From NCBI GenBank assembly GCA_016710935.1, contig JADJTY010000001.1, forward strand, positions 124,001-188,000: DNA of 64,000 bases, read 5' to 3'. Below the pieces are notes generated by a model that ran no database searches, had not been told where the DNA came from, and was given only the letters and a program-made list of their open reading frames with translations. Of the stretch, positions 9,465 to 18,325 are shown piece after piece. Origin of the DNA: Chitinophagaceae bacterium (GTDB taxonomy: Bacteria > Bacteroidota > Bacteroidia > Chitinophagales > Chitinophagaceae). Each line of letters starts with the position of its first letter. The stretch's first letter is position 1. The translations under genes were made by a program, and so were the position numbers.

Positions 9465-9563
9465 GAGCTGTTAGCTGTTAGCTATTAGCAAAACCGGAGC
9501 AAAAGTTATATTGTTTAATTGTTATAAAAGCTAAAGGCTAAAAGCTAATAGCTAAAAGCTAAA
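9465..9563. repeat. Inverted AGCTGTTAGC / GCTAAAAGCTAA repeats before actD
   Basis: The 5' half (9465-9489) has three copies of GCTRTTAGC-like sequence; the 3' half (about 9527-9563) has several copies of the complement, AGCTAAAAGCTAA. In the mRNA they could pair into a long hairpin between actC and actD. Confidence 0.6.
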
Positions 9564-9567
9564 AATT

Positions 9568-10158
9568 ATGGCTGGAGGAATTAAAAAATTTGTTGTAGGA
9601 TCATTTGATGATGAAAAGGTATTGTTTCCTGCGGTGAAAAATGTTCGCAAGGCAGGATACAAGATACACGATGTGTACACACCATTTCCTGTGCATGGTT
9701 TAGATCATGCCATGGGCATCCGTGAAACCAGTCTGCATACCGCAGGTTTTATTTATGCCATCACCGGTACCACCACCGCACTTACTTTTATGAGCTGGGT
9801 GTTTACCAAAGACTGGCCTTTAAATATTGGTGGTAAGCCCAATTTTGCTTTACCCGCCTGGATACCGATCACTTTTGAGCTTACGGTATTATTTTCAGCC
9901 GTGGGTATGGTGCTTACATTCTGTTACCTGTGTAACCTGGCACCTTTTGTAAAAAAGCATCATTTTCATCCAAGGGCTACCGACGATCTTTTTGTTATGG
10001 CCATTGAGTGTACTGATAAAACCAATGATGCCGAAGTGCAGGCCTTTTTACAATCTGCCGGCGCTCAGGAAATAAATGTGCAGGTGGCTGAAACAGGATG
10101 GTGGATCGGCAGATACCATAAAGAACAAAAACTGTATAAAGAAGAGAAGGGGTATTAA
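9568..10158 (+). CDS. actD: Alternative complex III subunit D (DUF3341)
   Basis: ActD is a small membrane subunit of the DUF3341 family. It has a soluble N-terminus with the family-typical DVYTPFPVHGLDHAMGI, two central membrane helices (about 69-90 and 108-130), and a short soluble C-terminus with a DDLFV segment. No cofactor-binding residues are expected; it has a structural role beside ActC. Length (196) and position are normal. Confidence 0.93.
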   Translation: MAGGIKKFVVGSFDDEKVLFPAVKNVRKAGYKIHDVYTPFPVHGLDHAMGIRETSLHTAGFIYAITGTTTALTFMSWVFTKDWPLNIGGKPNFALPAWIPITFELTVLFSAVGMVLTFCYLCNLAPFVKKHHFHPRATDDLFVMAIECTDKTNDAEVQAFLQSAGAQEINVQVAETGWWIGRYHKEQKLYKEEKGY

Positions 10159-10221
10159 TAATAAGTAGATAAGAACGGGGGAATAAAATAAACCCTACTT
10201 AATAAAAAGAAGATAATCAGA

Positions 10222-10863
10222 ATGAAAAAACTCGCAATTATAGCAACACTGATTTTGTCAATGGCAGTTGTGTTTATTGGTTGTAAAGATAAACGCAGTC
10301 CCGGATCCGTTTATATGCCTGATATGGCCTACAGCCGTGCGTACGAAAGCTATGCACCCCGTGACTCTTCCATCTTTACAATGGATCCCAATGATGCAGG
10401 GCATAAAATATTTTACAATACCCTGCCACCTGCCGGCACATTAAAAAGAGGTGAATTATTTCCATTTAATGTTCCAAACGACAGCAATGGATTATTAAAC
10501 CTGAGTTCATTGGTTAAAAATCCCCTTGAGCCGCTAACCGGTAAAGAACTGGAAGAAACAGGACGGTTGTTCAATATTAATTGCGCCATTTGCCATGGTG
10601 CAAAAGGAGAAGCAAATGGGCCGCTGGCTGCAAAAGTGGGTGGTGTAAAAAATATTATCACAGCTTCACCTGGTTATAGTGATGGCAGATTATTTTTTGT
10701 AATGGAATATGGCCAGCTTAACATGGGTAGCTACGCTTCTCAGTTAAGCAGGGAGCAGCGCTGGAGAATTGTACAGTATATCAGAACGCTGGAATCAAAA
10801 GCTGCACCAGCAACAACAACGCCTGCTGCTAAAACAGACAGTGCAACAGTAGCAAAAAAATAA
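10222..10863 (+). CDS. actE: Alternative complex III mono-heme cytochrome c lipoprotein
   Basis: A lipoprotein (FIGC, Cys21) with one CAICH heme motif at 121-125 and a probable axial Met in LNMGSYASQL. ActE is the peripheral mono-heme c subunit of the complex, near ActA, and is a candidate exit point for electrons to the oxidase. The C-terminus is a Thr/Pro/Ala tail resembling the linker in ActA. It lies between actD and actF in the usual order. Confidence 0.93.
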   Translation: MKKLAIIATLILSMAVVFIGCKDKRSPGSVYMPDMAYSRAYESYAPRDSSIFTMDPNDAGHKIFYNTLPPAGTLKRGELFPFNVPNDSNGLLNLSSLVKNPLEPLTGKELEETGRLFNINCAICHGAKGEANGPLAAKVGGVKNIITASPGYSDGRLFFVMEYGQLNMGSYASQLSREQRWRIVQYIRTLESKAAPATTTPAAKTDSATVAKK

Positions 10864-10871
10864 AAGATTAA

Positions 10872-10892
10872 CCTGTCTGCCGAAAGGCAGGC
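10872..10892. repeat. Hairpin in the actE-actF spacer
   Basis: CTGCC-gaaa-GGCAG forms a compact tetraloop hairpin nine bases after the actE stop, with no T-tract. Confidence 0.55.
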
Positions 10893-10908
10893 TCAAAATA
10901 AAGATTAG

Positions 10909-12162
10909 ATGGATCATCAATTTCAATTGCCCGGCAGTTATAAAAAATGGACCTATGGCCTGATTGGTGCCGGTGTATTAGCATTGTTGTATGGTTTTAT
11001 AATGTTCAATCCGTTTGCTCACGCCGGCCACGGAGAAAATGTTAACAGCACCCGCTTTTGGGCAGTACTGTTGCAAAACAGTGTATTCTTTTTACTGGTA
11101 GTTAATGCAGCCATGTTCTTTATTTGTGTTACCACCATGGCCATGGCCGGCTGGGTTGTGGCATTCAGAAGAGTATCGGAAGCAATTTCAAGCGTAGTTC
11201 CCATTTTAGGAGTTATCACTTTTGTTATTTTAATGTCCATTGTTTTTGGCCACCGTACAGATATTTATCATTGGTTAGATAAAGAAGCAGTTGCAGGCGA
11301 TCATATATTAAACGGAAAGAAAGGATTTTTAAATCCCATGTTTTATTCGATCTTCTCTTTTCTTACCATTTTCTTGTGGTGGTTCCTGGGTAAAAAAATG
11401 CGCAGTTTGAGCCTTGAAAGTGATAAGAAAGGCCATATGGATTATGAAACCGGAAAAAAATGGATCTGGAACAATACTGTCTGGGCTTCCTTGTATTGCG
11501 TGGTATTTACCTTAACAGTTGCATCAACCATTCCATGGCTTTGGATCATGAGTATTGATGCACATTGGTACAGTACCATGTTTAGCTGGTACACTTTTGC
11601 AAGTACGTTTGTTTCGGGCATGTCGTTAATTGCTTTATTTGTTATTTATTTAAAGAACCGTGGCCAGCTGGAGTATGTTACCGAAGAGCATCTGCACGAT
11701 CTGGGTAAATTTATGTTTGCATTCTCGGTTTTCTGGACATACCTGTGGTTCTCTCAATACATGCTGATCTGGTACAGTAACCAGCCGGAAGAAACCAAGT
11801 ATTTTATTGAAAGAATTGGTACAGCCGAAAAAGCCGGTCCGTATAAAGGCATATTCTTTTTCAACCTGATCATAAATTTCTTAGCCCCATTGCTGATCCT
11901 GATGAAGAAAGGTTCTAAAAGAAACTGGACCCTGGTGACTGTTATGGCTGTATTGATCATCTTTGGCCACTGGATAGATTTTTTTCAAATGGTAATGCCG
12001 GGCACTTTGCACGAGCATTTTGAGCTGATGCCTTTTGAATTTGGTGTAGCTTGTTTGTTTGTAGGACTGATTATGTGGGGAACAGGAAGATATTTAACCA
12101 AAAATCCAATGCTTCCTAAGCATCATCCTTTCCTGAAAGAAAGTATGATTCACCATACATAA
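10909..12162 (+). CDS. actF: Alternative complex III membrane subunit F (NrfD-like)
   Basis: A 417-residue polytopic protein, the second NrfD-like membrane subunit, shorter than ActC. About ten helices are visible, with family-typical stretches around HWYSTMFSWYTFASTFVSG and FWTYLWFSQYMLIWYSNQPEE. ActF pairs with ActC in the membrane and is thought to take part in quinol binding or proton movement. It ends the act block; coxB follows after 96 bp. Confidence 0.93.
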   Translation: MDHQFQLPGSYKKWTYGLIGAGVLALLYGFIMFNPFAHAGHGENVNSTRFWAVLLQNSVFFLLVVNAAMFFICVTTMAMAGWVVAFRRVSEAISSVVPILGVITFVILMSIVFGHRTDIYHWLDKEAVAGDHILNGKKGFLNPMFYSIFSFLTIFLWWFLGKKMRSLSLESDKKGHMDYETGKKWIWNNTVWASLYCVVFTLTVASTIPWLWIMSIDAHWYSTMFSWYTFASTFVSGMSLIALFVIYLKNRGQLEYVTEEHLHDLGKFMFAFSVFWTYLWFSQYMLIWYSNQPEETKYFIERIGTAEKAGPYKGIFFFNLIINFLAPLLILMKKGSKRNWTLVTVMAVLIIFGHWIDFFQMVMPGTLHEHFELMPFEFGVACLFVGLIMWGTGRYLTKNPMLPKHHPFLKESMIHHT

Positions 12163-12258
12163 TTGATAAAATAGCTTTTGATACCAAAAGCTTAAAAATA
12201 TTGAACGTAGTTTTAAACAAGGAATTAGAATAACATTTACAGAAAATAACTTTGAATC

Positions 12259-13308
12259 ATGAAGGAGTTTTTAATGATAGCTTTAGGAGTACTTATTTTT
12301 GTGGTCATCTTTCAGATTGCAAAAGCCAGTGAGTACGTAAGTGTTTTAAAAGGCGAGGAGAAAACACGCAAGCAAAATAATAAGATCAATGCTTTTATGC
12401 TGATCGGCTTACTTGTATTCGGGCTTATTGGTGTTTGGTACTGTAATGAACTGTATTATGGTAAAACACTTTTTCCCCAGGGATCAGCTTCGGTAGAAGG
12501 TGAGCAGATAGACACCATGTTATACATCACCATCGCTATTACAGGTGTTGTATTTGTGATTACACAGATCCTGTTATTCTGGTTCTGTTTTAAATACCAG
12601 GAAAAAGACGGGCAAAAAGCATTTTACTTCCCGCACAATACAAAACTTGAATTGATCTGGACCACTGTTCCGGCTATCTTCTTAACTGTTTTGGTTGTTT
12701 TTGGTTTAAAATACTGGTTTAAAATTACAGGTGATGCACCTAAAGATGCCATTGTAGTAGAAGTTACCGGTCACCAGTTTGCCTGGGAGTTCAGATATCC
12801 GGGCGCTGACAAAGTTTTAGGCAAAACCAATTACAAATTATACACAGCCAAAAATAACCTGGGCGTCGATTTTGAAGATCCAGCAAGCCTGGATGATATT
12901 CATGTAAATACAACCATGCACATTCCTGTTGGCGTTCCGGTAAAAATGGTGATCCATTCCCAGGATGTAATACATGATGTGGGGTTACCACACTTCCGGT
13001 TAAAAATGGATGCCGTTCCGGGTATACCAACCACACAATGGTTTACCCCCAAGATCACTACTGCAGAAATGAAAAAGAAAACGGGTAATCCCGAATTCAA
13101 TTTTGAAATTGCCTGTGATCAGTTATGCGGCTCAAGTCATTATGCCATGAGGGGTGTTATTATTGTTGAAACCATGGAAGAATATAAAAAATGGTTAGCA
13201 GAACAAAAGTCTGAACATTCAGTTTTGTTTCCTGTAACACCGGTGGAACCAAATGTTCCTGACAGTGCAGCTAAACAAATTTCACAGACAGTACCCGTAA
13301 AGAAATAA
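12259..13308 (+). CDS. coxB: Cytochrome c oxidase subunit II
   Basis: Subunit II accepts electrons through the CuA centre. An extra N-terminal helix (1-22) precedes two family helices (about 45-62 and 87-111) and a third around 135-152, then the cupredoxin domain. The CuA ligands are visible: His239 in VIHDVGLPHFR and the cluster Cys286, Cys290, His294, Met297 in ACDQLCGSSHYAM. No C-terminal cytochrome c domain is fused, so electrons come from ActE/ActA or a soluble carrier. It directly follows actF, which fits an ACIII-oxidase supercomplex. Confidence 0.96.
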   Translation: MKEFLMIALGVLIFVVIFQIAKASEYVSVLKGEEKTRKQNNKINAFMLIGLLVFGLIGVWYCNELYYGKTLFPQGSASVEGEQIDTMLYITIAITGVVFVITQILLFWFCFKYQEKDGQKAFYFPHNTKLELIWTTVPAIFLTVLVVFGLKYWFKITGDAPKDAIVVEVTGHQFAWEFRYPGADKVLGKTNYKLYTAKNNLGVDFEDPASLDDIHVNTTMHIPVGVPVKMVIHSQDVIHDVGLPHFRLKMDAVPGIPTTQWFTPKITTAEMKKKTGNPEFNFEIACDQLCGSSHYAMRGVIIVETMEEYKKWLAEQKSEHSVLFPVTPVEPNVPDSAAKQISQTVPVKK

Positions 13309-13318
13309 TTAAAGAGTT

Positions 13319-13341
13319 CCGATAGTCCTGATAGATATCGG
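13319..13341. repeat. Imperfect palindrome in the coxB-coxA spacer
   Basis: CCGATA (13319-13324) and TATCGG (13336-13341) flank an 11-bp loop. It looks like a degenerate member of the CCCGATAGCTATCGGG family seen elsewhere in the window. Confidence 0.5.
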
Positions 13342-13361
13342 CAGAATAAAAATATAAGAAT

Positions 13362-15167
13362 ATGAGTAGCGCAGCCACATTACAACATGCCGATGTTCAC
13401 GGATCACATGATGCACATCATGAACATCATCACCATGAAACATTTATCACCAAATATGTTTTCAGCCAGGATCATAAAATGATTGCCAAGCAGTTTTTGG
13501 TAACCGGTATCATCTGGGCAATCATAGGTGGTTTGTTTTCTGTTGTATTCCGTTTACAATTGGGATATCCTGAATCTACATTTCCATGGCTGGAAGATCT
13601 GCTCGGACATTGGGCCGCAGGCGGTAAATTAAAACCCGAGTTTTATTATGCACTGGTTACCATGCACGGAACCATTTTGGTATTCTTTGTATTAACAGCA
13701 GGTTTAAGCGGAACATTCGCAAACTTTCTGATTCCATTACAGATCGGTGCAAGAGATATGGCATCGCCTATGTTGAATATGTTGAGCTACTGGTTCTTCT
13801 TTCTGGCTTCTACTATCATGTTTGCTTCTTTGTTTGTGCAAACAGGCCCTGCAAGTGGTGGCTGGACGATCTATCCTCCATTAAGTGCATTGGGAGACGC
13901 ATCCAGCGGCTCTAAAATTGGTATGGATCTCTGGCTGGTAAGTATGGCGATGTTCATTGTGTCTTCTTTATTGGGAGGCCTTAATTATATTACTACCATT
14001 CTCAACATGCGTACAAAAGGAATGAGCATGACCCGTTTGCCATTAACCATCTGGGCATTGTTCTTTACCGCCGTGTTAGGTGTACTTTCTTTCCCTGTAT
14101 TGTTATCAGGCGCTATATTATTATTGTTCGACCGTAATTTAGGTACCAGTTTTTACCTGAGCGATATCGTTATTGCCGGTAAAATTTTACCTAATGAAGG
14201 TGGTAGTGCCATCCTGTTCCAGCACCTGTTCTGGTTTCTTGGTCACCCCGAAGTGTATATCATCTTATTACCTGCCATGGGTATGAGCTCGGAGATCATC
14301 AGCGTAAACAGCCGCAAACCTATTTTTGGTTATATGGCCATGGTTGGTTCGGTGTTCGCCATTGCTATCCTGGCTTTCCTGGTATGGGCGCATCATATGT
14401 TTGTAACCGGCCTTAATCCTTTCCTGGGTTCGGTGTTTGTGTTACTTACCTTATTAATTGCGGTACCATCGGCCATTAAAGTATTTAACTGGCTTACTAC
14501 TTTGTGGCGGGCAAATATCCGCTTTACACCGGGTATGTTATTCGCCATTGGCTTTGTTAGTTTATTCATCAGTGGAGGTTTAACGGGTATCTTCTTAGGT
14601 AACTCAGCGCTTGATCTTCATTTACACGATACGTATTTTGTAGTTGCTCACTTCCATATCGTAATGGGTGTTGCATCTTTCTTTGGCATGTTTGCCGGTG
14701 TGTATCACTGGTTCCCTAAAATGTTTGGCCGTTATTTAAATAACACCATGGCCTTTATCCATTTTTGGGTAACCATTGTGGGTGCTTACCTCATCTTCTG
14801 GCCAATGCACTACCAGGGTTTATCGGGTATGCCAAGGCGTTATTATGATTTTTCCGGCTGGAGTTCATTCAATATGTTTAACGGACTGAATGAGTTCATC
14901 AGCCTGGTAGCTATGATCGTTTTTGCGGTTCAGTTACTGTTTGTATTCAATTTCTTCTACAGCATGTTTAAAGGAAGAAAGGTAACCGATTCAAATCCAT
15001 GGGGTTCAAATACACTGGAGTGGACCACACCAATTAATCCGGGACACGGAAACTGGCCTGGAGAAATACCGGAAGTACACCGTGGTGCCTACGATTATGC
15101 AAAAGACGGTAAAGAGTTTATTCCGCAAAATGTACCGGTAGGAGATGATGAATCGAAAGCGCATTAA
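13362..15167 (+). CDS. coxA: Cytochrome c oxidase subunit I
   Basis: The catalytic heme-copper subunit, 601 residues and 12 or more helices. Ligands visible: low-spin heme His102 (MHGTILVFF), CuB His295 with the cross-linked Tyr299 in HPEVYIILLP, the paired His in WAHHMFV, and the heme ligands in VVAHFHIVMG. The Tyr inside the HPEVY motif marks an A-type oxidase. A histidine-rich stretch at residues 9-25 precedes the first helix. Confidence 0.97.
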   Translation: MSSAATLQHADVHGSHDAHHEHHHHETFITKYVFSQDHKMIAKQFLVTGIIWAIIGGLFSVVFRLQLGYPESTFPWLEDLLGHWAAGGKLKPEFYYALVTMHGTILVFFVLTAGLSGTFANFLIPLQIGARDMASPMLNMLSYWFFFLASTIMFASLFVQTGPASGGWTIYPPLSALGDASSGSKIGMDLWLVSMAMFIVSSLLGGLNYITTILNMRTKGMSMTRLPLTIWALFFTAVLGVLSFPVLLSGAILLLFDRNLGTSFYLSDIVIAGKILPNEGGSAILFQHLFWFLGHPEVYIILLPAMGMSSEIISVNSRKPIFGYMAMVGSVFAIAILAFLVWAHHMFVTGLNPFLGSVFVLLTLLIAVPSAIKVFNWLTTLWRANIRFTPGMLFAIGFVSLFISGGLTGIFLGNSALDLHLHDTYFVVAHFHIVMGVASFFGMFAGVYHWFPKMFGRYLNNTMAFIHFWVTIVGAYLIFWPMHYQGLSGMPRRYYDFSGWSSFNMFNGLNEFISLVAMIVFAVQLLFVFNFFYSMFKGRKVTDSNPWGSNTLEWTTPINPGHGNWPGEIPEVHRGAYDYAKDGKEFIPQNVPVGDDESKAH

Positions 15168-15218
15168 AAATAATTTAACCGGGGTGTTGATTTTTGAGGA
15201 GAAATAAAATTTAGATTT

Positions 15219-16154
15219 TTGAATAATTCAGAACAGGAACCAAAGACCATAGCCAACTCAACATCATTTGCGTTGGTAAGCAAAGTGAAAGATTATTTTC
15301 AACTGATCAAATTCACTTTAAGCTTCATGGTAGTGTTCAGTACGGTGGTAAGTTTTTTAATTGCACCGAATGAACAGTTTTACGTTCGGGAAAAAATAAT
15401 ATCAGTTCTTTTACTTTTTGTTGCAGGGATGTTGGTAACCGGTTCGGCAAATGCCATTAACCAGATACTGGAAAAAACTTCAGACGGGTTAATGATGCGT
15501 ACGGCTAAAAGACCCGTGGCCAGTGGCAGGATGAGCGTGAATGAAGCAGGTATTTTTGCTTTCATTACCGGTGCTGCCGGCGTGTTTATGATGTGGAAGT
15601 TCTTTAACACAGAGAGTGCCATGGTGAGTTTGTTCAGCCTTTTTTTATATGGCTTTATTTACACACCACTTAAAAAGGTTAATTCAATTTCTGTGTTGAT
15701 CGGTGCTATTCCCGGAGCCTTACCCTGTTTGATCGGGTGGGTTGCAGCGTATGGCAACGGAAACATCGGCTGGACAGGCGCCTGGGTTGTATTTGGAATC
15801 CAGTTTTTATGGCAGTTCCCGCATTTTTGGGCAATTGCCTGGCTGGCACATAAAGATTACACCACAGCAGGGTTTAAATTATTGCCTGCGGATAAAGGCC
15901 CTACAAAGTTCACGGCAATGCAAAGTATCATTTACAGTGCATTGATGATACCGATGGGTTTTGTGCCCTATTTTACCGGCATTGCAGGGTTAACCAGTTT
16001 ATTTATTTTGCTGGTCTGCAATTTGTGGATGGTGTATGTGAGTGTGTTGTTGTTTATCCGTATGGATGCAAAAAGTGCAAGACGGGTAATGTTCAGTTCT
16101 TACTTTTATCTAATGATTGTTTTACTGGCCTTGTTTGCAAATCGGGCCATATAG
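15219..16154 (+). CDS. ctaB: Protoheme IX farnesyltransferase (heme O synthase)
   Basis: Adds the farnesyl tail to heme b to make heme O, the precursor of heme A for the oxidase encoded just upstream. It is a UbiA-type membrane prenyltransferase with the two Asp-rich sites: NQILEKTSDGLMMRTAKRP near residue 85 and an HFWAIAWLAHKDY segment near 205. Start is TTG at 15219 (MNNSEQEPK). An AGGAG lies about 18 bp upstream, too far to be a strong ribosome site, so the exact start is uncertain. ctaA, the next step of the pathway, is at 62.2 kb. Confidence 0.93.
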   Translation: MNNSEQEPKTIANSTSFALVSKVKDYFQLIKFTLSFMVVFSTVVSFLIAPNEQFYVREKIISVLLLFVAGMLVTGSANAINQILEKTSDGLMMRTAKRPVASGRMSVNEAGIFAFITGAAGVFMMWKFFNTESAMVSLFSLFLYGFIYTPLKKVNSISVLIGAIPGALPCLIGWVAAYGNGNIGWTGAWVVFGIQFLWQFPHFWAIAWLAHKDYTTAGFKLLPADKGPTKFTAMQSIIYSALMIPMGFVPYFTGIAGLTSLFILLVCNLWMVYVSVLLFIRMDAKSARRVMFSSYFYLMIVLLALFANRAI

Positions 16155-16200
16155 TAAATTCAGTAATTAATTTTAAAATTCCCGTTTGGGATCAAGTGAT

Positions 16201-16767
16201 ATGAGTGCAGGGGTAATGGAACAAAGAAAAAAAATTCATCCGCATAAATTTACCCTATGGGTAGGCATTGGCAGTTTGCTGATGATGTTTGCGGGTTTAA
16301 CAAGTGCGTATATAGTAAAACGCAACCAGGCCAACTGGCAAACCTTTGAGCTGCCGCAGTTTTTTTGGTATAGTACCATCGCCATATTGTTGAGCAGTGG
16401 TACCATTTACCTGGCGCAAAAGGCGTTTAAGCAGCGGGAAATGAAAAAATACAGAAGTCTGGTTGTTGCCACACTGGTATTGGGAGTTCTTTTTATAGTT
16501 TTTCAGGTTTTCGGTTTTCAGCAATTCTGGAAAAACGGATTGCCCCTGGGTGAGAACGTTTCTACAGATTTTTTGTATGTGATCGTTGGCCTGCATGGGG
16601 CTCACGTGGCAGGAGGGCTGATCGTACTGATCATATTGTTTGCAAAAGCATTCAATACCAGAACAAGAACCTACAACAGTATTCCGGTTGAACTGGCAAG
16701 TACATACTGGCACTTTGTAGATGTACTCTGGATCTATTTATTGATCTTTTTAATGATGATCCGCTAG
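16201..16767 (+). CDS. coxC: Cytochrome c oxidase subunit III-like protein (first copy)
   Basis: A heme-copper oxidase subunit III family protein of about 188 residues with five helices, ending in the family signature ASTYWHFVDVLWIYLLIFL. Subunit III stabilises the catalytic core. The ATG at 16201 is preferred over an in-frame TTG at 16186. A second, longer subunit III gene follows, a tandem arrangement common in Bacteroidota. Confidence 0.9.
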   Translation: MSAGVMEQRKKIHPHKFTLWVGIGSLLMMFAGLTSAYIVKRNQANWQTFELPQFFWYSTIAILLSSGTIYLAQKAFKQREMKKYRSLVVATLVLGVLFIVFQVFGFQQFWKNGLPLGENVSTDFLYVIVGLHGAHVAGGLIVLIILFAKAFNTRTRTYNSIPVELASTYWHFVDVLWIYLLIFLMMIR

Positions 16768-16871
16768 AAAATCGCTTCCTATCCTTTCGCCCGGCGGCAG
16801 GGAGGGTAACGGAAAAGAATAAACGAAGATTAAAGTAAGAAGTAAGGAAAATAATTTTTTAATTTAAAAAC

Positions 16872-16917
16872 TGCCCCTAGCAGTTCTCCCGGTTTAAAGG
16901 GAGGTTGGGGTGAGGCC
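16872..16917. repeat. GC-rich CCCC...GGGG repeat unit between the coxC genes
   Basis: CCCCTAGCAGTTCTCCC and AGGGAGGTTGGGGTGAGGCC bracket a short A/T centre. It is a member of the CCCCTCTTTTGGAGAGG family also found near 21.4, 32.7 and 52.2 kb. It ends directly before the second coxC start. Confidence 0.6.
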
Positions 16918-16920
16918 ATT

Positions 16921-17658
16921 ATGTCAACAACAGCGATACCAACGAATACCAAATGGTGGAACGGAGGGAGAAGTCCCTTCAACATTAGCTATGGTAAAGT
17001 AATGATGTGGTACTTTTTAATGAGTGATGCTTTTACTTTTGGAGCATTCCTGATTAGCTATGGTACCATCCGCTTTAGCGTAAACCATTGGGCCGATCCC
17101 AACGAGGTCTTCAATGCCTTCCCTTTTGCCGGACATGCAAACCTGCCGTTGGCATTTGTAAGTTTGATGACCTTTATTCTGATCTTCAGTTCTGTTACAA
17201 TGGTATTGGCTGTACACGAAGGCCATAAAATGAACAGGAAGGGCGTTGAAAAATATATGATCCTTACCATCATTGGCGGAATTGCGTTCCTTGCGTGCCA
17301 GGCATGGGAGTGGACGCATATGATCACCGGAGACCATAAGGTTTTGGTAAATGGAGAGATCGAGCGCTGGGGAACAACGGTTACCAGGAATCCATGGGGG
17401 CCGCATGTGATGCATAACGGGGAATTGGTAAGTACGCCGGGACCCATTGCATTTGGCGGATACTTCTTTGGTATAACCGGCTTTCACGGTTTCCACGTAT
17501 TTAGTGGCGTTATTATAAACGTAGTCATGCTTATTAAAACAAGACTGAAGCATTTTGACCAGCGTGGCCATTACGAAATGATCGAGAAAGCAGGATTGTA
17601 CTGGCACTTTGTAGACCTGGTTTGGGTATTTGTATTCCTTTGCTTTTATCTTGTATAA
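16921..17658 (+). CDS. coxC: Cytochrome c oxidase subunit III (second copy)
   Basis: A 245-residue subunit III with seven helices. Typical segments: WYFLMSDAFTFGAFLISYG near residue 25, the helix FFGITGFHGFHVFSGVIINV, and the C-terminal GLYWHFVDLVWVFVFLCFYLV. It is longer than the first copy and carries an inserted soluble loop around residues 130-175. Thirty-two bases separate it from the cox4-like gene. Confidence 0.93.
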   Translation: MSTTAIPTNTKWWNGGRSPFNISYGKVMMWYFLMSDAFTFGAFLISYGTIRFSVNHWADPNEVFNAFPFAGHANLPLAFVSLMTFILIFSSVTMVLAVHEGHKMNRKGVEKYMILTIIGGIAFLACQAWEWTHMITGDHKVLVNGEIERWGTTVTRNPWGPHVMHNGELVSTPGPIAFGGYFFGITGFHGFHVFSGVIINVVMLIKTRLKHFDQRGHYEMIEKAGLYWHFVDLVWVFVFLCFYLV

Positions 17659-17690
17659 AATTTATTAAACGAATTATTTAAAATAGTATC

Positions 17691-18125
17691 ATGAGTTCAA
17701 ACGTATCATCTCCCGAGATCACACATGCCCCGGAACACGCTTCCGGAACAGGGCGTATCTGGAAAACATTTTGGGTATTATCTGCATTAACAGTAGTTGA
17801 GCTTGGCCTGGGATATTTCCTGTATTGGAAACACGGCGAACTGTCTTATGCCCTCACGCTTTCTACCAAGTTGCTGATCGCATTCCTTACATTGGCCAAA
17901 GCCTATTACATCGTTTCCATATTTATGCACCTGGGAGATGAGATCAGAAACATGATCATGACGATCATAGTGCCGCTGCTGTTGTTTGTTTGGTTTATTG
18001 CGGCTTTTCTTTGGGATGGAAACAGCTGGAAAACCCTGCGTAATACCGATGGGGGAAGTCGTCCTGATCAAACCGAGCAGCATCAGCAACATGCGCCCGC
18101 AGTAGAAAAAGACGCAAAAAAATAA
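17691..18125 (+). CDS. Cytochrome c oxidase subunit IV-like protein
   Basis: A 144-residue protein with three helices in the pattern of the bacterial subunit IV (COX4_pro-like) family, including KLLIAFLTLAKAYYIVSIFMHLGDE. It is a small accessory subunit of the oxidase. The C-terminus is polar and disordered. Last gene before a strong terminator, so it probably closes the main act-cox transcript. Confidence 0.87.
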   Translation: MSSNVSSPEITHAPEHASGTGRIWKTFWVLSALTVVELGLGYFLYWKHGELSYALTLSTKLLIAFLTLAKAYYIVSIFMHLGDEIRNMIMTIIVPLLLFVWFIAAFLWDGNSWKTLRNTDGGSRPDQTEQHQQHAPAVEKDAKK

Positions 18126-18152
18126 TAGAAAAAACCTTTGAAAAATTATATT

Positions 18153-18186
18153 AACCATCCCGATATAACCGGGATGGTTTTTTGTT
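18153..18186 (+). terminator. Rho-independent terminator of the act-cox operon
   Basis: AACCATCCCG (18153-18162) and CGGGATGGTT (18170-18179) form a perfect 10-bp stem with a 7-nt loop, followed by a T-rich tract, 28 bases after the cox4-like stop. Confidence 0.9.
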
Positions 18187-18213
18187 TTATGAATGAATTG
18201 ATTTGCATTGCCG

Positions 18214-18221
18214 TAAATTTG
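18214..18221 (+). promoter_or_regulatory. Bacteroidota -7 element before sco
   Basis: TAAATTTG matches TAnnTTTG and lies between the operon terminator and sco, so sco and the genes after it probably have their own promoter. Confidence 0.5.
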
Positions 18222-18244
18222 CATTTACTTAAAAGAGCGCGAAA

Positions 18245-18325
18245 ATGAAGAAATTATATATTATTGAACTGATTAAAAGTGCTTCAGCCAGCCGGCGGAT
18301 AGCATGCAGGAGGGACCATGAATAA
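18245..18325 (+). CDS. Possible 26-residue leader peptide overlapping sco
   Basis: ATG at 18245 starts a 26-codon frame (MKKLYIIELIKSASASRR...) that ends in a TAA overlapping the first codons of sco. Translational coupling is conceivable. The size is small enough to occur by chance, and I cannot tell whether it is translated. Confidence 0.2.
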   Translation: MKKLYIIELIKSASASRRIACRRDHE

